Positions 1 through 7,125 are shown, counted from the stretch's first letter. The stretch: 9,928 nucleotides of DNA from CAYNJF01 sp964397555 (GCA_964397555.1 CAYNJF010000071.1:1-9928); one strand, 5' to 3'. Translations and numbers: made by a program. Notes: generated by a model not told the origin, from the sequence alone.

Positions 1-1516
1 AGATGTCACTCTTGTCATCAATACTGGCGGCTTGCAAACGTTGTCTGAGCTCTTTGAGCTTCTCAATCCCTTGGGCCATGACTTCTTTGGTTCGGAACAC
101 ACTGAAATCAGCCTGCATGACCTGTTTGAGCTCGTCACGAATGGTCTCAACGCGTTCGCCGTTATTATTAGTGTTCCAACGACGATACCCTTCAAGAGCC
201 ACTTCCATGTCGTCTTTAGAGACCAAAGACTCTTCAATCCCTTGAGTCAATGCTTCGTTGACATGAATCCCTGCGGCGCGACCAAAGACAACGAGATCCA
301 GTAAGGAGTTTCCACCGAGACGATTGGCGCCATGAACCGAGACGCAAGCGCACTCCCCTACCGCATACAAGCCTTGGACAACCGAGTCTTGACCTTTGGA
401 GTCAAGGTTAAGGACCTGACCATTTCGATTGGTTGGTATGCCACCCATCATGTAATGGCAAGTAGGCACCACAGGGATAGGAGTGGTCACCGGATCCGCG
501 TTTGCGAAGGTAATGGACAGCTCACGAATACCAGGTAGACGAGTGCTGATGATGTCCTCACCAAGGTGATCGAGTTTTAAGTGCACGTGATCGCCATCGG
601 GTCCACAACCTCGACCGGCTCGTATTTCAAGCGCCATGGAACGTGAAACCACATCCCTTGAAGCCAAATCTTTTACGTTGGGGGCATAACGCTCCATGAA
701 TCGCTCGCCGTTGGCATTGAGTAGATACCCGCCTTCGCCTCGACACCCTTCGGTCACCAGGCAGCCAACACCGGCAATCCCCGTGGGATGGAATTGCCAC
801 ATTTCCATGTCTTGAACGATAAGACCGGCACGAAGTGCCATGCCCACACCGTCCCCAGTATTGATAAGGGCATTCGTGGTGGACGCAAAGATTTGACCCG
901 CACCACCTGTGGCCAAAACCACGGTTTTTGCTTTGAAAAAGACAATCGTGCCATTCTCAATGCTCATGGCCATCACCCCAGCAATCGCTCCATTGTGACC
1001 TTTCACAAGATCAAGCGCGTACCACTCGCTGAATACGGTCACGTTCTCTTTGAGATTGTTTTGATAAAGGGTATGGAGCAAAGCATGCCCGGTTCTGTCT
1101 TCGGCAGCCGCGGTACGAGTGGCTTGCTCACCACCAAAATTCTTGGATTGACCCCCGAAAGGACGCTGATAAATTTTACCGTCTTCGGTTCTCGAAAAGG
1201 GAAGCCCCATATGCTCTAGCTCATAGATGACTTCTGGACCCACTTGACACATGTATTCAATCGAATCTTGATCACCTAAGTAATCGGACCCTTTGACCGT
1301 ATCAAACATATGCCATTGCCAATTGTCTTCATGCTTGTTGCCCAAAGAAACTGTGATGCCACCTTGAGCTGATACGGTGTGCGAACGTGTAGGAAATACT
1401 TTTGAAATCAGCGCGACGTTATGGCCTGCGCGACCGAGTTCAAGGGATGCTCTCATGCCTGCGCCACCTGCGCCGATAATGATCGCATCAAAAGTTCTTG
1501 TTGATGGATTTGCCAT
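1..1516 (-). CDS. sdhA: Succinate dehydrogenase flavoprotein subunit SdhA (3' end outside window)
   Basis: This is the catalytic flavoprotein of respiratory complex II. It oxidises succinate to fumarate on the cytoplasmic face of the inner membrane and passes electrons to the iron-sulfur subunit SdhB. 505 codons are present from the ATG at 1516. Compared with about 588 residues in E. coli, roughly 80 C-terminal residues lie off the left edge. Seen directly: an N-terminal FAD dinucleotide fold (IIIGAGGAGMRA, residues 12-23); TRSHTVSAQGG, with His46 as the expected covalent FAD attachment site; WQFHPTG, with His243; TEGCRGEGG (255-263); Arg287 in SRDVV, equivalent to the E. coli proton-transfer Arg286; and later VSVHGANRLGGNSLLD. 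The reading frame is intact wherever I translated it. A GGGGAT ribosome site precedes the ATG, and the gap to sdhD is 3 nt, so the two are translated from one message. sdhB is expected next, outside the window. Confidence 0.97.
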   Translation of the reverse strand, partial: MANPSTRTFDAIIIGAGGAGMRASLELGRAGHNVALISKVFPTRSHTVSAQGGITVSLGNKHEDNWQWHMFDTVKGSDYLGDQDSIEYMCQVGPEVIYELEHMGLPFSRTEDGKIYQRPFGGQSKNFGGEQATRTAAAEDRTGHALLHTLYQNNLKENVTVFSEWYALDLVKGHNGAIAGVMAMSIENGTIVFFKAKTVVLATGGAGQIFASTTNALINTGDGVGMALRAGLIVQDMEMWQFHPTGIAGVGCLVTEGCRGEGGYLLNANGERFMERYAPNVKDLASRDVVSRSMALEIRAGRGCGPDGDHVHLKLDHLGEDIISTRLPGIRELSITFANADPVTTPIPVVPTCHYMMGGIPTNRNGQVLNLDSKGQDSVVQGLYAVGECACVSVHGANRLGGNSLLDLVVFGRAAGIHVNEALTQGIEESLVSKDDMEVALEGYRRWNTNNNGERVETIRDELKQVMQADFSVFRTKEVMAQGIEKLKELRQRLQAASIDDKSDI

Positions 1517-1519
1517 GCT

Positions 1520-1846
1520 TTATCCCCAGATAATTAAAACGCCCCAAGCGAAATAGCCAAATAAAAGACCGAGCACCAAAATTAAAAAGCCCAACCTTAA
1601 AGCCGTTGATTTGATGTAATCCGTTGCGATTGTCCAAACCCCTACCCATGCATGAAAGGCCACACTCAAAAAAGCTAACAAGAGGGTAATTTGCACCCAC
1701 GCTTGCCCGATGAATTGGCTCCATTGTGCATGGTTTAATTCAGGGTGCGTTGCAAAATAATAGACGGCACCTGCAATAAAAAAGAGCATATAGACAGCGG
1801 TTAGCCGCTGAATGGTCCAGTCTCGAAGTCCAGTTCCAGATGACAT
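1520..1846 (-). CDS. sdhD: Succinate dehydrogenase membrane anchor subunit SdhD
   Basis: This is the small hydrophobic subunit of complex II. With SdhC it anchors SdhAB to the inner membrane and forms the ubiquinone and heme b pocket. The 108-residue protein has three predicted membrane segments, at about residues 16-32, 51-72 and 84-106, which is the normal topology. The diagnostic stretch is FHAWVGVWTIATDYIK (residues 64-79). It contains His65, Asp76 and Tyr77, matching E. coli SdhD His71, Asp82 and Tyr83, the last being a quinone-site residue. The length is close to the 115 residues of E. coli. The start at 1846 is supported by a GGGGG ribosome site 4 nt upstream. It lies 1 nt after the sdhC stop and 3 nt before the sdhA start, which implies translational coupling in an sdhCDA(B) operon. 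Confidence 0.95.
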   Translation of the reverse strand: MSSGTGLRDWTIQRLTAVYMLFFIAGAVYYFATHPELNHAQWSQFIGQAWVQITLLLAFLSVAFHAWVGVWTIATDYIKSTALRLGFLILVLGLLFGYFAWGVLIIWG

Positions 1847-1847
1847 A

Positions 1848-2225
1848 TTACCCCCAAATCCAGTAAGCGGTTGCCAAAATTAGCAAGCCAGAAATCATAA
1901 ATGTAAGAAACGCTGTGGCTCTTGAGGCACGAAGCGTGTCAGCAACATGCATGTCCATAAGCAAGTGACGTACCCCCGCCACCACATGAAAAATCAGTCC
2001 ACTCAAGGCAACAAACAAAATACCCTGGGCCCAAAACGAAGTCATCAATGCCGCCATGTTAGAAAACGTTTCGGCTGATTGTAGGGACTGATCCATCATC
2101 CATAAAACAAAGGGGATGATAAAAAATAGTAAAAACCCTGAAATTCTATGAGAAATTGACACAAGGGCTGGAATAGGTAGCCGAATTGTCAATGGATTAA
2201 TGTTGATTGGTCGATTCGAATTCAC
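1848..2225 (-). CDS. sdhC: Succinate dehydrogenase cytochrome b556 subunit SdhC (GTG start preferred)
   Basis: This is the first gene of the sdh operon and encodes the heme b and quinone-binding membrane anchor of complex II. Family signatures are RPININPLTIRLPIPA, followed by SISHRISG with Ser23 and Arg27 (E. coli Ser27 and Arg31 of the ubiquinone site), and FHVVAGVRHLLMD with His80 as heme ligand (E. coli His84). There are three membrane segments, at about residues 28-46, 67-88 and 106-124. The frame is open from an ATG at 2267, with another ATG at 2258. I prefer the GTG at 2225, which gives 125 residues. It has an AGGAT ribosome site 5 nt upstream, it puts every conserved residue exactly four positions before its E. 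coli counterpart (129 residues), and the ATG at 2267 overlaps a perfect TATAAT box. The longer forms would add 14 or 11 polar residues. The family call is firm and the start is an inference. Confidence 0.93.
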   Translation of the reverse strand: MNSNRPININPLTIRLPIPALVSISHRISGFLLFFIIPFVLWMMDQSLQSAETFSNMAALMTSFWAQGILFVALSGLIFHVVAGVRHLLMDMHVADTLRASRATAFLTFMISGLLILATAYWIWG

Positions 2226-2230
2226 GGCAG

Positions 2231-2235
2231 ATCCT
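2231..2235 (-). promoter_or_regulatory. Ribosome binding site deciding the sdhC start
   Basis: The minus strand reads AGGAT, then 5 nt (CTGCC), then GTG at 2225-2223. The upstream ATG at 2267 has only a distant AGGTG, 11 nt away, and the ATG at 2258 has no ribosome site at normal spacing. The site therefore favours the GTG start. Confidence 0.55.
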
Positions 2236-2265
2236 AATGAGTTGGTTGTTGGAGACATCGATTGC

Positions 2266-2295
2266 ATTATAGTCGAGGCACCTGATCACACGCAA
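2266..2295 (-). promoter_or_regulatory. Candidate sigma-70 promoter of sdhCDA
   Basis: On the minus strand a perfect TATAAT -10 box (2271-2266) lies 18 nt downstream of TTGCGT (2295-2290), a half-matching -35 box. Transcription would start near 2259-2258, giving a leader of about 33 nt before the preferred GTG start of sdhC. The -10 box overlaps the ATG at 2267, so a message from this promoter cannot use that ATG. Confidence 0.55.
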
Positions 2296-2306
2296 CGTAG
2301 CCTACG
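2296..2306. repeat. Short inverted repeat upstream of the sdh promoter
   Basis: CGTAG, one central base, then CTACG form a perfect 5-bp inverted repeat immediately upstream of the candidate sdh -35 box, in the divergent sdhC-gltA region. The position suits a regulator site acting on sdh, but the repeat is short and may be chance. Confidence 0.3.
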
Positions 2307-2338
2307 GTGCATACAAGGCCGCCCCCTTACTAACTTTC

Positions 2339-2383
2339 TTCCAACCTCTTTGTAAAATAGGTATACTGCCCCTGGTCTATACT
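2339..2383 (+). promoter_or_regulatory. Candidate gltA promoter region with two TATACT boxes
   Basis: TATACT occurs at 2362-2367 and again at 2378-2383, 16 bp apart. The first has TTCCAA (2339-2344) at a 17-nt spacing as a weak -35 box. The second has no recognisable -35 box. Starting from the first box, the gltA leader would be about 50 nt. The weak -35 boxes suggest dependence on an activator, but that is an inference. Confidence 0.4.
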
Positions 2384-2424
2384 GTTCGCAATGGAAGTTA
2401 ATCACATTAATTATGGAAGCAACA

Positions 2425-3717
2425 ATGGTTGATAAATCTGCGCAATTAAGTCTATCTTCGGACTCCCCCAACATCGAATTACCTATCCGTGATGGCACAT
2501 TAGGTCAAAGTGTGGTTGATATTAACAGCCTTAACAAAAATGGGGTTTTTACTTACGATCCAGGGTTTCGTTCAACCGCCTCATGTGAATCCAAAATAAC
2601 TTTCATTGATGGTGCCAAGGGCACGCTCCTCTATCGTGGTTATCCCATTGAACAATTAGCCAAGCACTCAAACTTTTTGGAAGTTTGCTATTTACTGCTT
2701 AACGGTGATTTGCCTTCGCACGATGAAATGGAGTCGTTCAGCTACAAGATTAATCGTCATACGATGGTCCATGAGCAAATGAGTGACTTTTTCACAGGCT
2801 TTCGTCGTGATGCGCATCCGATGGCTATCATGTGCGGTGTTGTTGGTGCTTTGTCTGCTTTTTACCATGATTCTTTGGACATTACGAGCGAGCAAGATCG
2901 TGAAACGTGCGCGTTCCGTATGATTGCAAAAATACCAACGCTTGCAGCCATGTGTCACAAATATTCCATTGGCCACCCTTTCACCTATCCTCAAAACCAT
3001 TTGAGTTTTGCGCATAATTTCTTGAACATGATGTTCTCGTTGCCAACCGAGCCTTATGAACCTCATCCTGCCATTGTCGATGCTATGGATAAAATCTTTA
3101 TCTTGCATGCTGATCATGAGCAAAACGCCTCGACCTCAACGGTTCGACTTGCAGGGTCTTCAGGGGCGAATCCTTTTGCATGCATTGCCGCGGGTATCGC
3201 CGCGCTTTGGGGACCTGCGCATGGTGGGGCAAATGAAGCGGTGCTTCGTATGCTTGATGAAATTGGAGATGAGAAACACATTGCTAAATTTGTAGAGCGT
3301 GCCAAAGATAAAAATGATCCATTCCGTTTAATGGGTTTTGGCCACCGTGTTTACAAAAACTTTGATCCAAGAGCAACCGTGATGCGTGAGAGCTGTCATG
3401 AAGTCTTAAAAGCTCTTGGCCATCCCGATGATCCAATGTTCAACATTGCGCTTCAGTTGGAAGAGATTGCCTTAAGTGATGAATACTTCGTTGAGAAGAA
3501 ACTTTATCCAAATGTTGATTTCTACTCCGGTATTATTCTTAAAGCGATTGGTATTCCGGTCAATATGTTCACCGTGATTTTTGCATTGAGCCGTACGGTT
3601 GGCTGGATTGCTCACTGGAGCGAAATGATCAGCGACCCAGGCATGAGCATTTCAAGACCAAGACAGCTCTACACCGGTGAGACTCAACGTGACTACGTTG
3701 ATATCGCTAGCCGATGA
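2425..3717 (+). CDS. gltA: Citrate synthase, hexameric type II (430 aa)
   Basis: GltA condenses acetyl-CoA and oxaloacetate to citrate, the entry step of the TCA cycle, in the cytoplasm. It follows the E. coli enzyme (427 residues) nearly residue for residue. The N-terminal domain of Gram-negative hexameric enzymes is present (GTLGQSVVDI, GVFTYDPGF, ESKITFIDG). The catalytic triad is His266 (WGPAHGGANEA), His307 (GFGHRVYKN) and Asp365 (YPNVDFYSG). The residues of the NADH allosteric site are largely kept: Arg111, His112, Thr113, Tyr147, Arg165 and Lys169. However, the position of E. coli Cys206 is a threonine (SLPTEPYEP, Thr208). I start at 2425 rather than the in-frame ATG at 2413 because GGAAG lies 5 nt before it and the N-terminus then matches E. 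coli. It is divergent from sdhCDA. Its stop codon overlaps the start of galE (ATGA), so gltA probably heads a transcript that continues through galE and tdk. Confidence 0.97.
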   Translation: MVDKSAQLSLSSDSPNIELPIRDGTLGQSVVDINSLNKNGVFTYDPGFRSTASCESKITFIDGAKGTLLYRGYPIEQLAKHSNFLEVCYLLLNGDLPSHDEMESFSYKINRHTMVHEQMSDFFTGFRRDAHPMAIMCGVVGALSAFYHDSLDITSEQDRETCAFRMIAKIPTLAAMCHKYSIGHPFTYPQNHLSFAHNFLNMMFSLPTEPYEPHPAIVDAMDKIFILHADHEQNASTSTVRLAGSSGANPFACIAAGIAALWGPAHGGANEAVLRMLDEIGDEKHIAKFVERAKDKNDPFRLMGFGHRVYKNFDPRATVMRESCHEVLKALGHPDDPMFNIALQLEEIALSDEYFVEKKLYPNVDFYSGIILKAIGIPVNMFTVIFALSRTVGWIAHWSEMISDPGMSISRPRQLYTGETQRDYVDIASR

Positions 3718-4697
3718 CCTCTAGGGTTCTTGTAACAGGGGGTGCGGGCTACATTGGCTCGCACATGCTCTTAGCCTTACAACAAGCAGGGGCTTGCCCG
3801 CTTGTTGTTGACGACTTAAGCACCGGCTCTCAAGCCAATCTTATCCACGGCGACTTCATCAAAGGCAACCTGCAAGAGCAGGCGTTTGTTGAGCGCATCT
3901 TTGAGCAGCACACCATACATGCCGTTATCCACTTTGCCGCAAGCACGAGCGTGCCTGAGTCCATGGCATACCCTGAGCGTTATTATGCCAATAATGTGAT
4001 TCCAACGATTCATCTATTGAATGCTTGCGTTAAACATAAGGTCCAACACTTCGTCTTTTCATCGACGGCTGCGGTGTATGGAAACTGCGGTCGTTCCATG
4101 GTCGATGAGACTTGCCAGACCAAGCCCATCAACCCGTACGGCGAGTCTAAAAAGATGTGTGAGATTATGATCCATCAAACATGTCAGGCTCACGGGTTAA
4201 ACGCAGTTATTTTACGCTACTTTAATGTCGCAGGGGTTGATGCCTCCATGAAGGTCGGTCCAAGAGCGGCTAAATCGGCGCATTTGATTAAAGCGGTGGT
4301 TGATACGGCTTTGGGAAGACAACCGGCGGTACAGGTATTTGGGAACGATTACCCCACGGAAGATGGTACTGGCATCCGAGATTTTATTCATGTTAATGAC
4401 TTATGCCAAATCCACTTAATGGCTTTGGATTATTTATCTCAAGGCGGTCAATCTCAGACGCTCAATTGCGGGTACGGCCATGGTTACTCTGTGCTTGACG
4501 TCATTGAGCAGGCCAAATCAACCCTTGGCATCGATTTTGAAACTCAATGGGCCCCAAGAAGAGACGGTGATATTGCGAAAATGGTTGCAATCTGCCATGG
4601 TGTGCAAAATGTGCTCGGTTGGGAACCTAAGTGGAGCGACTTATCTGAAATGATCCGCTCCTATTATCAATTCGAGCAACTAAGTATGTCTTCTTAG
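3714..4697 (+). CDS. galE: UDP-glucose 4-epimerase (GalE family, SDR)
   Basis: This is an NAD-dependent extended short-chain dehydrogenase of 327 residues (E. coli GalE has 338). It interconverts UDP-glucose and UDP-galactose and supplies galactose units for surface polysaccharides. Seen: a Rossmann motif TGGAGYIGSH (8-17); Asp33-Asp34 at the end of the second strand for NAD ribose; VIHFAAS (71-77); FSSTAAVYG, with Thr118 at the position of catalytic Ser124; the catalytic pair Tyr142/Lys146 in NPYGESK; RYFNVAGVD (168-176); and TGIRDFIHVNDL (219-230). The last two are typical of GalE. The start ATG overlaps the gltA stop codon by 4 bp, so the two are translationally coupled. tdk follows 9 nt later. 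The exact sugar (Glc/Gal, or also the N-acetyl forms) cannot be read from the sequence. Related epimerases share the fold, but the motifs favour GalE. Confidence 0.9.
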   Translation: MTSRVLVTGGAGYIGSHMLLALQQAGACPLVVDDLSTGSQANLIHGDFIKGNLQEQAFVERIFEQHTIHAVIHFAASTSVPESMAYPERYYANNVIPTIHLLNACVKHKVQHFVFSSTAAVYGNCGRSMVDETCQTKPINPYGESKKMCEIMIHQTCQAHGLNAVILRYFNVAGVDASMKVGPRAAKSAHLIKAVVDTALGRQPAVQVFGNDYPTEDGTGIRDFIHVNDLCQIHLMALDYLSQGGQSQTLNCGYGHGYSVLDVIEQAKSTLGIDFETQWAPRRDGDIAKMVAICHGVQNVLGWEPKWSDLSEMIRSYYQFEQLSMSS

Positions 4698-4706
4698 GAA
4701 CTCAGC

Positions 4707-5336
4707 ATGGCCAAACTTTACTTTTACTACTCGGCGATGAATGCCGGTAAAAGCACCAATTTACTACAATCTAATTATAATTATCTTGAAAGAGGCATGG
4801 AAACCATTTTGCTAGCGCCTCATTTTGATGACAGAGAGGCCCAGGGCACCATTCATTCTCGCATTGGTTTGACGGCCCAGGCTTATCCGTTTAAGCAAGA
4901 TTGTAATCTTTATGAGTACGTCTCTAGCCAGTTAATCGAAAAGCCTAATGTCAGATGCGTCCTTGTGGATGAAGCTCAATTTTTGACTCATGCACAGGTA
5001 CTTCAGCTTGCCGAAGTCGTGGATTTAATTCGACTGCCTGTTTTGGCCTTTGGTCTGCGTAGTGATTTCCAAGGCGAGGTCTTTGAAGGCGCTAAGTATT
5101 TGCTTGGACTTGCTGAAGAGCTCGTGGAGCTCAAAACCGTTTGTTCTTGCGGGCGCAAAGCCACGATGAACCTGCGTGTGGATGAGCACATGAACGCTGT
5201 TTTAGAGGGTGAGCAGGTCGAAATTGGGGGAAATGATCGCTACATTGCCTCTTGCCGCATTCACTTCAAAGAAGCCCTTGCCAAGGCCAAGGCGCGTCAA
5301 AAACTCAAGCATCTTGAAGTCGAATGTGAGACTTAA
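4707..5336 (+). CDS. tdk: Thymidine kinase (type II, tetrameric)
   Basis: Tdk phosphorylates thymidine with ATP in the cytosolic nucleoside salvage route. The 209-residue protein resembles E. coli Tdk (205) throughout. Seen: a P-loop SAMNAGKST (residues 9-17, with Lys15 and Ser16); LVDEAQFL (86-93), with Asp88 for magnesium and the catalytic base Glu89; FGLRSDFQGEVFEG (115-128); the zinc ligands Cys146 and Cys148 in CSCGRKA, with Cys183 and His186 (CRIH); and the lasso-loop region GEQVEIGGNDRY (168-179) that closes over thymidine. The start at 4707 has AGGAA 7 nt upstream and lies 9 nt after galE. The C-terminal tail from about residue 188 is rich in Lys, Arg and Glu and is not conserved. msrA follows 46 nt downstream and may share the transcript. 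Confidence 0.95.
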   Translation: MAKLYFYYSAMNAGKSTNLLQSNYNYLERGMETILLAPHFDDREAQGTIHSRIGLTAQAYPFKQDCNLYEYVSSQLIEKPNVRCVLVDEAQFLTHAQVLQLAEVVDLIRLPVLAFGLRSDFQGEVFEGAKYLLGLAEELVELKTVCSCGRKATMNLRVDEHMNAVLEGEQVEIGGNDRYIASCRIHFKEALAKAKARQKLKHLEVECET

Positions 5337-5382
5337 GGATTCCAAGCGGTCGTATTTAAACCATCCTATTATTGGAGTTCTT

Positions 5383-5991
5383 ATGCGTGCATCCATCTGG
5401 TTATTAGCCATTTTATCCCCAGCAGCCCTTGCAGCGCCTCAAAAAGCTTACTTTGCTGGAGGCTGTTTTTGGTGCATGGAACAAGCGTTTGAGGAAGTTG
5501 AGGGAGTCAGTGAGGTGATCTCAGGCTACCTTGGCGGCCAAATTAAGAACCCGACCTATGAGCAAGTGGTCCAAGGAAACAGTGGCCATATTGAATCCAT
5601 TGAAGTGCATTACGACGACGCCAAAGTCTCTTACGAGACTCTGCTGTATCATTATTGGATCAATGTCGATCCGACGGTGTCAAACCGCCAATTTTGTGAT
5701 CGAGGCCCTCAATACCGCTCCGCTCTTTTTTATCAAAACGAGAAACAGAAAAGTAAAATCGAAGCCTCTTTCGAGAAAGTTGAAAAGCTTTTCACTAAAG
5801 TTCATACCGAAGTCCTTCCTTACAAAACCTTCTATGCCGCGGAAGGTTACCATCAAGATTATTACAAAAAGAACCCAATCCGGTATAAGTTTTATAAGTA
5901 CAATTGTGGAAGAGAAAATCGATTGAACGCCCTCTGGGAATCGAGGGCGCCAGCTTTGAGAGAATCGCACCAATCACTTATGCCTGAATAA
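5383..5991 (+). CDS. msrA: Exported peptide methionine sulfoxide reductase MsrA
   Basis: MsrA reduces S-methionine sulfoxide in oxidised proteins. The 202-residue product has a signal peptide (hydrophobic core residues 5-17, likely cleavage after ALA at 15-17 or one residue later), so it should act in the periplasm. Seen: AGGCFWCMEQAF, with catalytic Cys28 and a second Cys31; SGYLGG; GHIESIEV; the DPT motif in NVDPTVSNRQFCDRGPQYRSAL, with an extra Cys105; and YKYNCGRE near the end, with Cys175 as the likely resolving cysteine. The frame is open further upstream into tdk. I start at the ATG at 5383 because TGGAG lies 6 nt before it and the signal peptide begins there. Its stop codon lies in a stem-loop facing the convergent ald gene. 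No msrB domain is fused. A periplasmic MsrA needs a reductant from the membrane (a DsbD-like route), which is not seen here. Confidence 0.93.
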   Translation: MRASIWLLAILSPAALAAPQKAYFAGGCFWCMEQAFEEVEGVSEVISGYLGGQIKNPTYEQVVQGNSGHIESIEVHYDDAKVSYETLLYHYWINVDPTVSNRQFCDRGPQYRSALFYQNEKQKSKIEASFEKVEKLFTKVHTEVLPYKTFYAAEGYHQDYYKKNPIRYKFYKYNCGRENRLNALWESRAPALRESHQSLMPE

Positions 5992-6003
5992 GTCATTCAG
6001 GCA
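5981..6003. terminator. Stem-loop between convergent msrA and ald, probable bidirectional terminator
   Basis: TGCCTGAAT and ATTCAGGCA form a perfect 9-bp stem around a 5-nt loop. The left arm and loop include the msrA stop codon (5989-5991), and the ald stop is at 6010. The location between converging genes suits transcription termination or 3'-end protection for both messages. There is no T-run on either side, so it is not a classical intrinsic terminator. Confidence 0.45.
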
Positions 6004-6009
6004 TGAGGA

Positions 6010-7125
6010 TTAAGCCAAAATGGACATAGGTGCAATAAAGTCGAGGTTTAATGAACGAGCCACTTCGTTGTGAGTGATCTGCGAACGATACACATTAAGG
6101 CCATTCAGCAAGTGTAGGTTTTCTCGACACGCTCTTTGATACCCTTTATTGGCAAGCTCAATCACAAAAGGCAATGTCGCGTTGTTCAAAGCAAACGTCG
6201 AGGTTCTTGGCGCCGCTCCAGGCATGTTGGCCACGCAATAATGAATGATCCCCTCTTCTTCGTAGGTTGGCTCTGAGTGAGTGGTTGGCCTTGAGGTTTC
6301 AAAGCATCCACCCTGATCAATCGAGACATCGACAAGAACGGCATTGGTCTTCATTTTTGTCAAAAGAGCGCGATCAATGATTTTTGGTGCTTCCCCACCT
6401 GGCACAAGGACCGCGCCTATCACCAAGTCCGCTTGAGTAGCGTAATGTTCGATGGCATCTTCAGTTGAAAAGACCGTGTTCAAAGCACTGCCGTATTGGT
6501 GGTCGAGCTCTTCTAATCTTGATAATGATTTATCCAGAACGGTCACGTGTGCGCCCATGCCACACGCCATCGTCAGAGCGTGGGTACCAACGACTCCTCC
6601 GCCTAAGACAAGTACATTGGCCGGCTCAACACCTGGGACACCACCCAAAAGTACGCCCCTTCCCCCTTGAGGCTTTTCAAGACAATGGGCTCCTGCCTGA
6701 ATGGACATGCGCCCAGCGACCATACTCATTGGGGTTAAAAGAGGCAACCTTCCCGCATCATCGGTGACCGTTTCATAAGCAATGGCAACGCACTCAGACT
6801 CAATAAGCCCTTTAGTTTGCTCTGGGTCCGGCGCTAAATGAAGGTAGGTAAACAAAACATGATGTGAACGGAGTAACGATAATTCAGGGGCTTGAGGCTC
6901 TTTGACTTTAACAATCATTTCACCTTGTTCGAAAATTTCTTCAGCAGAATCCAAGATCGTGGCACCGACTTGCCGGTAATCATCGTCGCTTATCCCTATG
7001 CCTTTACCGGCATTAGACTGGACGAACACTTGATGGTCATGCTTGACGAGCTCTCGGACACTTGCTGGCGTCAATCCAACTCGATGCTCGTCTTTTTTAA
7101 TTTCACTGGGAACCCCAATTTTCAT
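6010..7125 (-). CDS. ald: Alanine dehydrogenase
   Basis: Ald catalyses the NAD-dependent, reversible oxidative deamination of L-alanine to pyruvate and ammonia. The product from the ATG at 7125 has 371 residues, the usual length for the family, and the functional residues fall at the standard family numbers. These are Arg15 and Lys75 (VKVKEP) for pyruvate carboxylate, His96 (YLHLAPD) and Asp270 (VDVSIDQGG) for catalysis, the NAD motif LGGGVVG (174-180) and Asp198 (VLDKS) for the NAD ribose. MPGAAPRTST near residue 310 is also typical. The frame continues upstream to an ATG at 7176. That would place extra residues before the conserved MKIGVPSEIK and cross the candidate promoter, so I reject it. 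An AGG ribosome site lies about 9 nt upstream of the chosen start. It is monocistronic here: convergent with msrA and divergent from the secreted Tyr/His-rich gene. The PntA-like transhydrogenase subunit is related but differs in length and in these active-site residues. Confidence 0.96.
   Translation of the reverse strand: MKIGVPSEIKKDEHRVGLTPASVRELVKHDHQVFVQSNAGKGIGISDDDYRQVGATILDSAEEIFEQGEMIVKVKEPQAPELSLLRSHHVLFTYLHLAPDPEQTKGLIESECVAIAYETVTDDAGRLPLLTPMSMVAGRMSIQAGAHCLEKPQGGRGVLLGGVPGVEPANVLVLGGGVVGTHALTMACGMGAHVTVLDKSLSRLEELDHQYGSALNTVFSTEDAIEHYATQADLVIGAVLVPGGEAPKIIDRALLTKMKTNAVLVDVSIDQGGCFETSRPTTHSEPTYEEEGIIHYCVANMPGAAPRTSTFALNNATLPFVIELANKGYQRACRENLHLLNGLNVYRSQITHNEVARSLNLDFIAPMSILA

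Noticed and set aside
788..1219. A 143-codon open frame on the plus strand
   Set aside because: It is fully antisense to sdhA, whose motifs are intact, and the translation shows no recognisable domain. It is a shadow of the real gene.
2256..2258. Leaderless sdhC translation from the ATG at 2258
   Set aside because: The predicted transcription start falls on this ATG, but the GTG at 2225 has a good ribosome site and matches the length of homologues, so a normal leader explains the region better.
2692..3123. A 143-codon open frame on the minus strand
   Set aside because: It lies antisense inside gltA, which is conserved throughout. No ribosome site or family resemblance is seen.
5209..5382. 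Extension of msrA upstream into tdk
   Set aside because: It would overlap conserved tdk codons and place 58 unrelated residues before a clear signal peptide. The ATG at 5383 has its own ribosome site.
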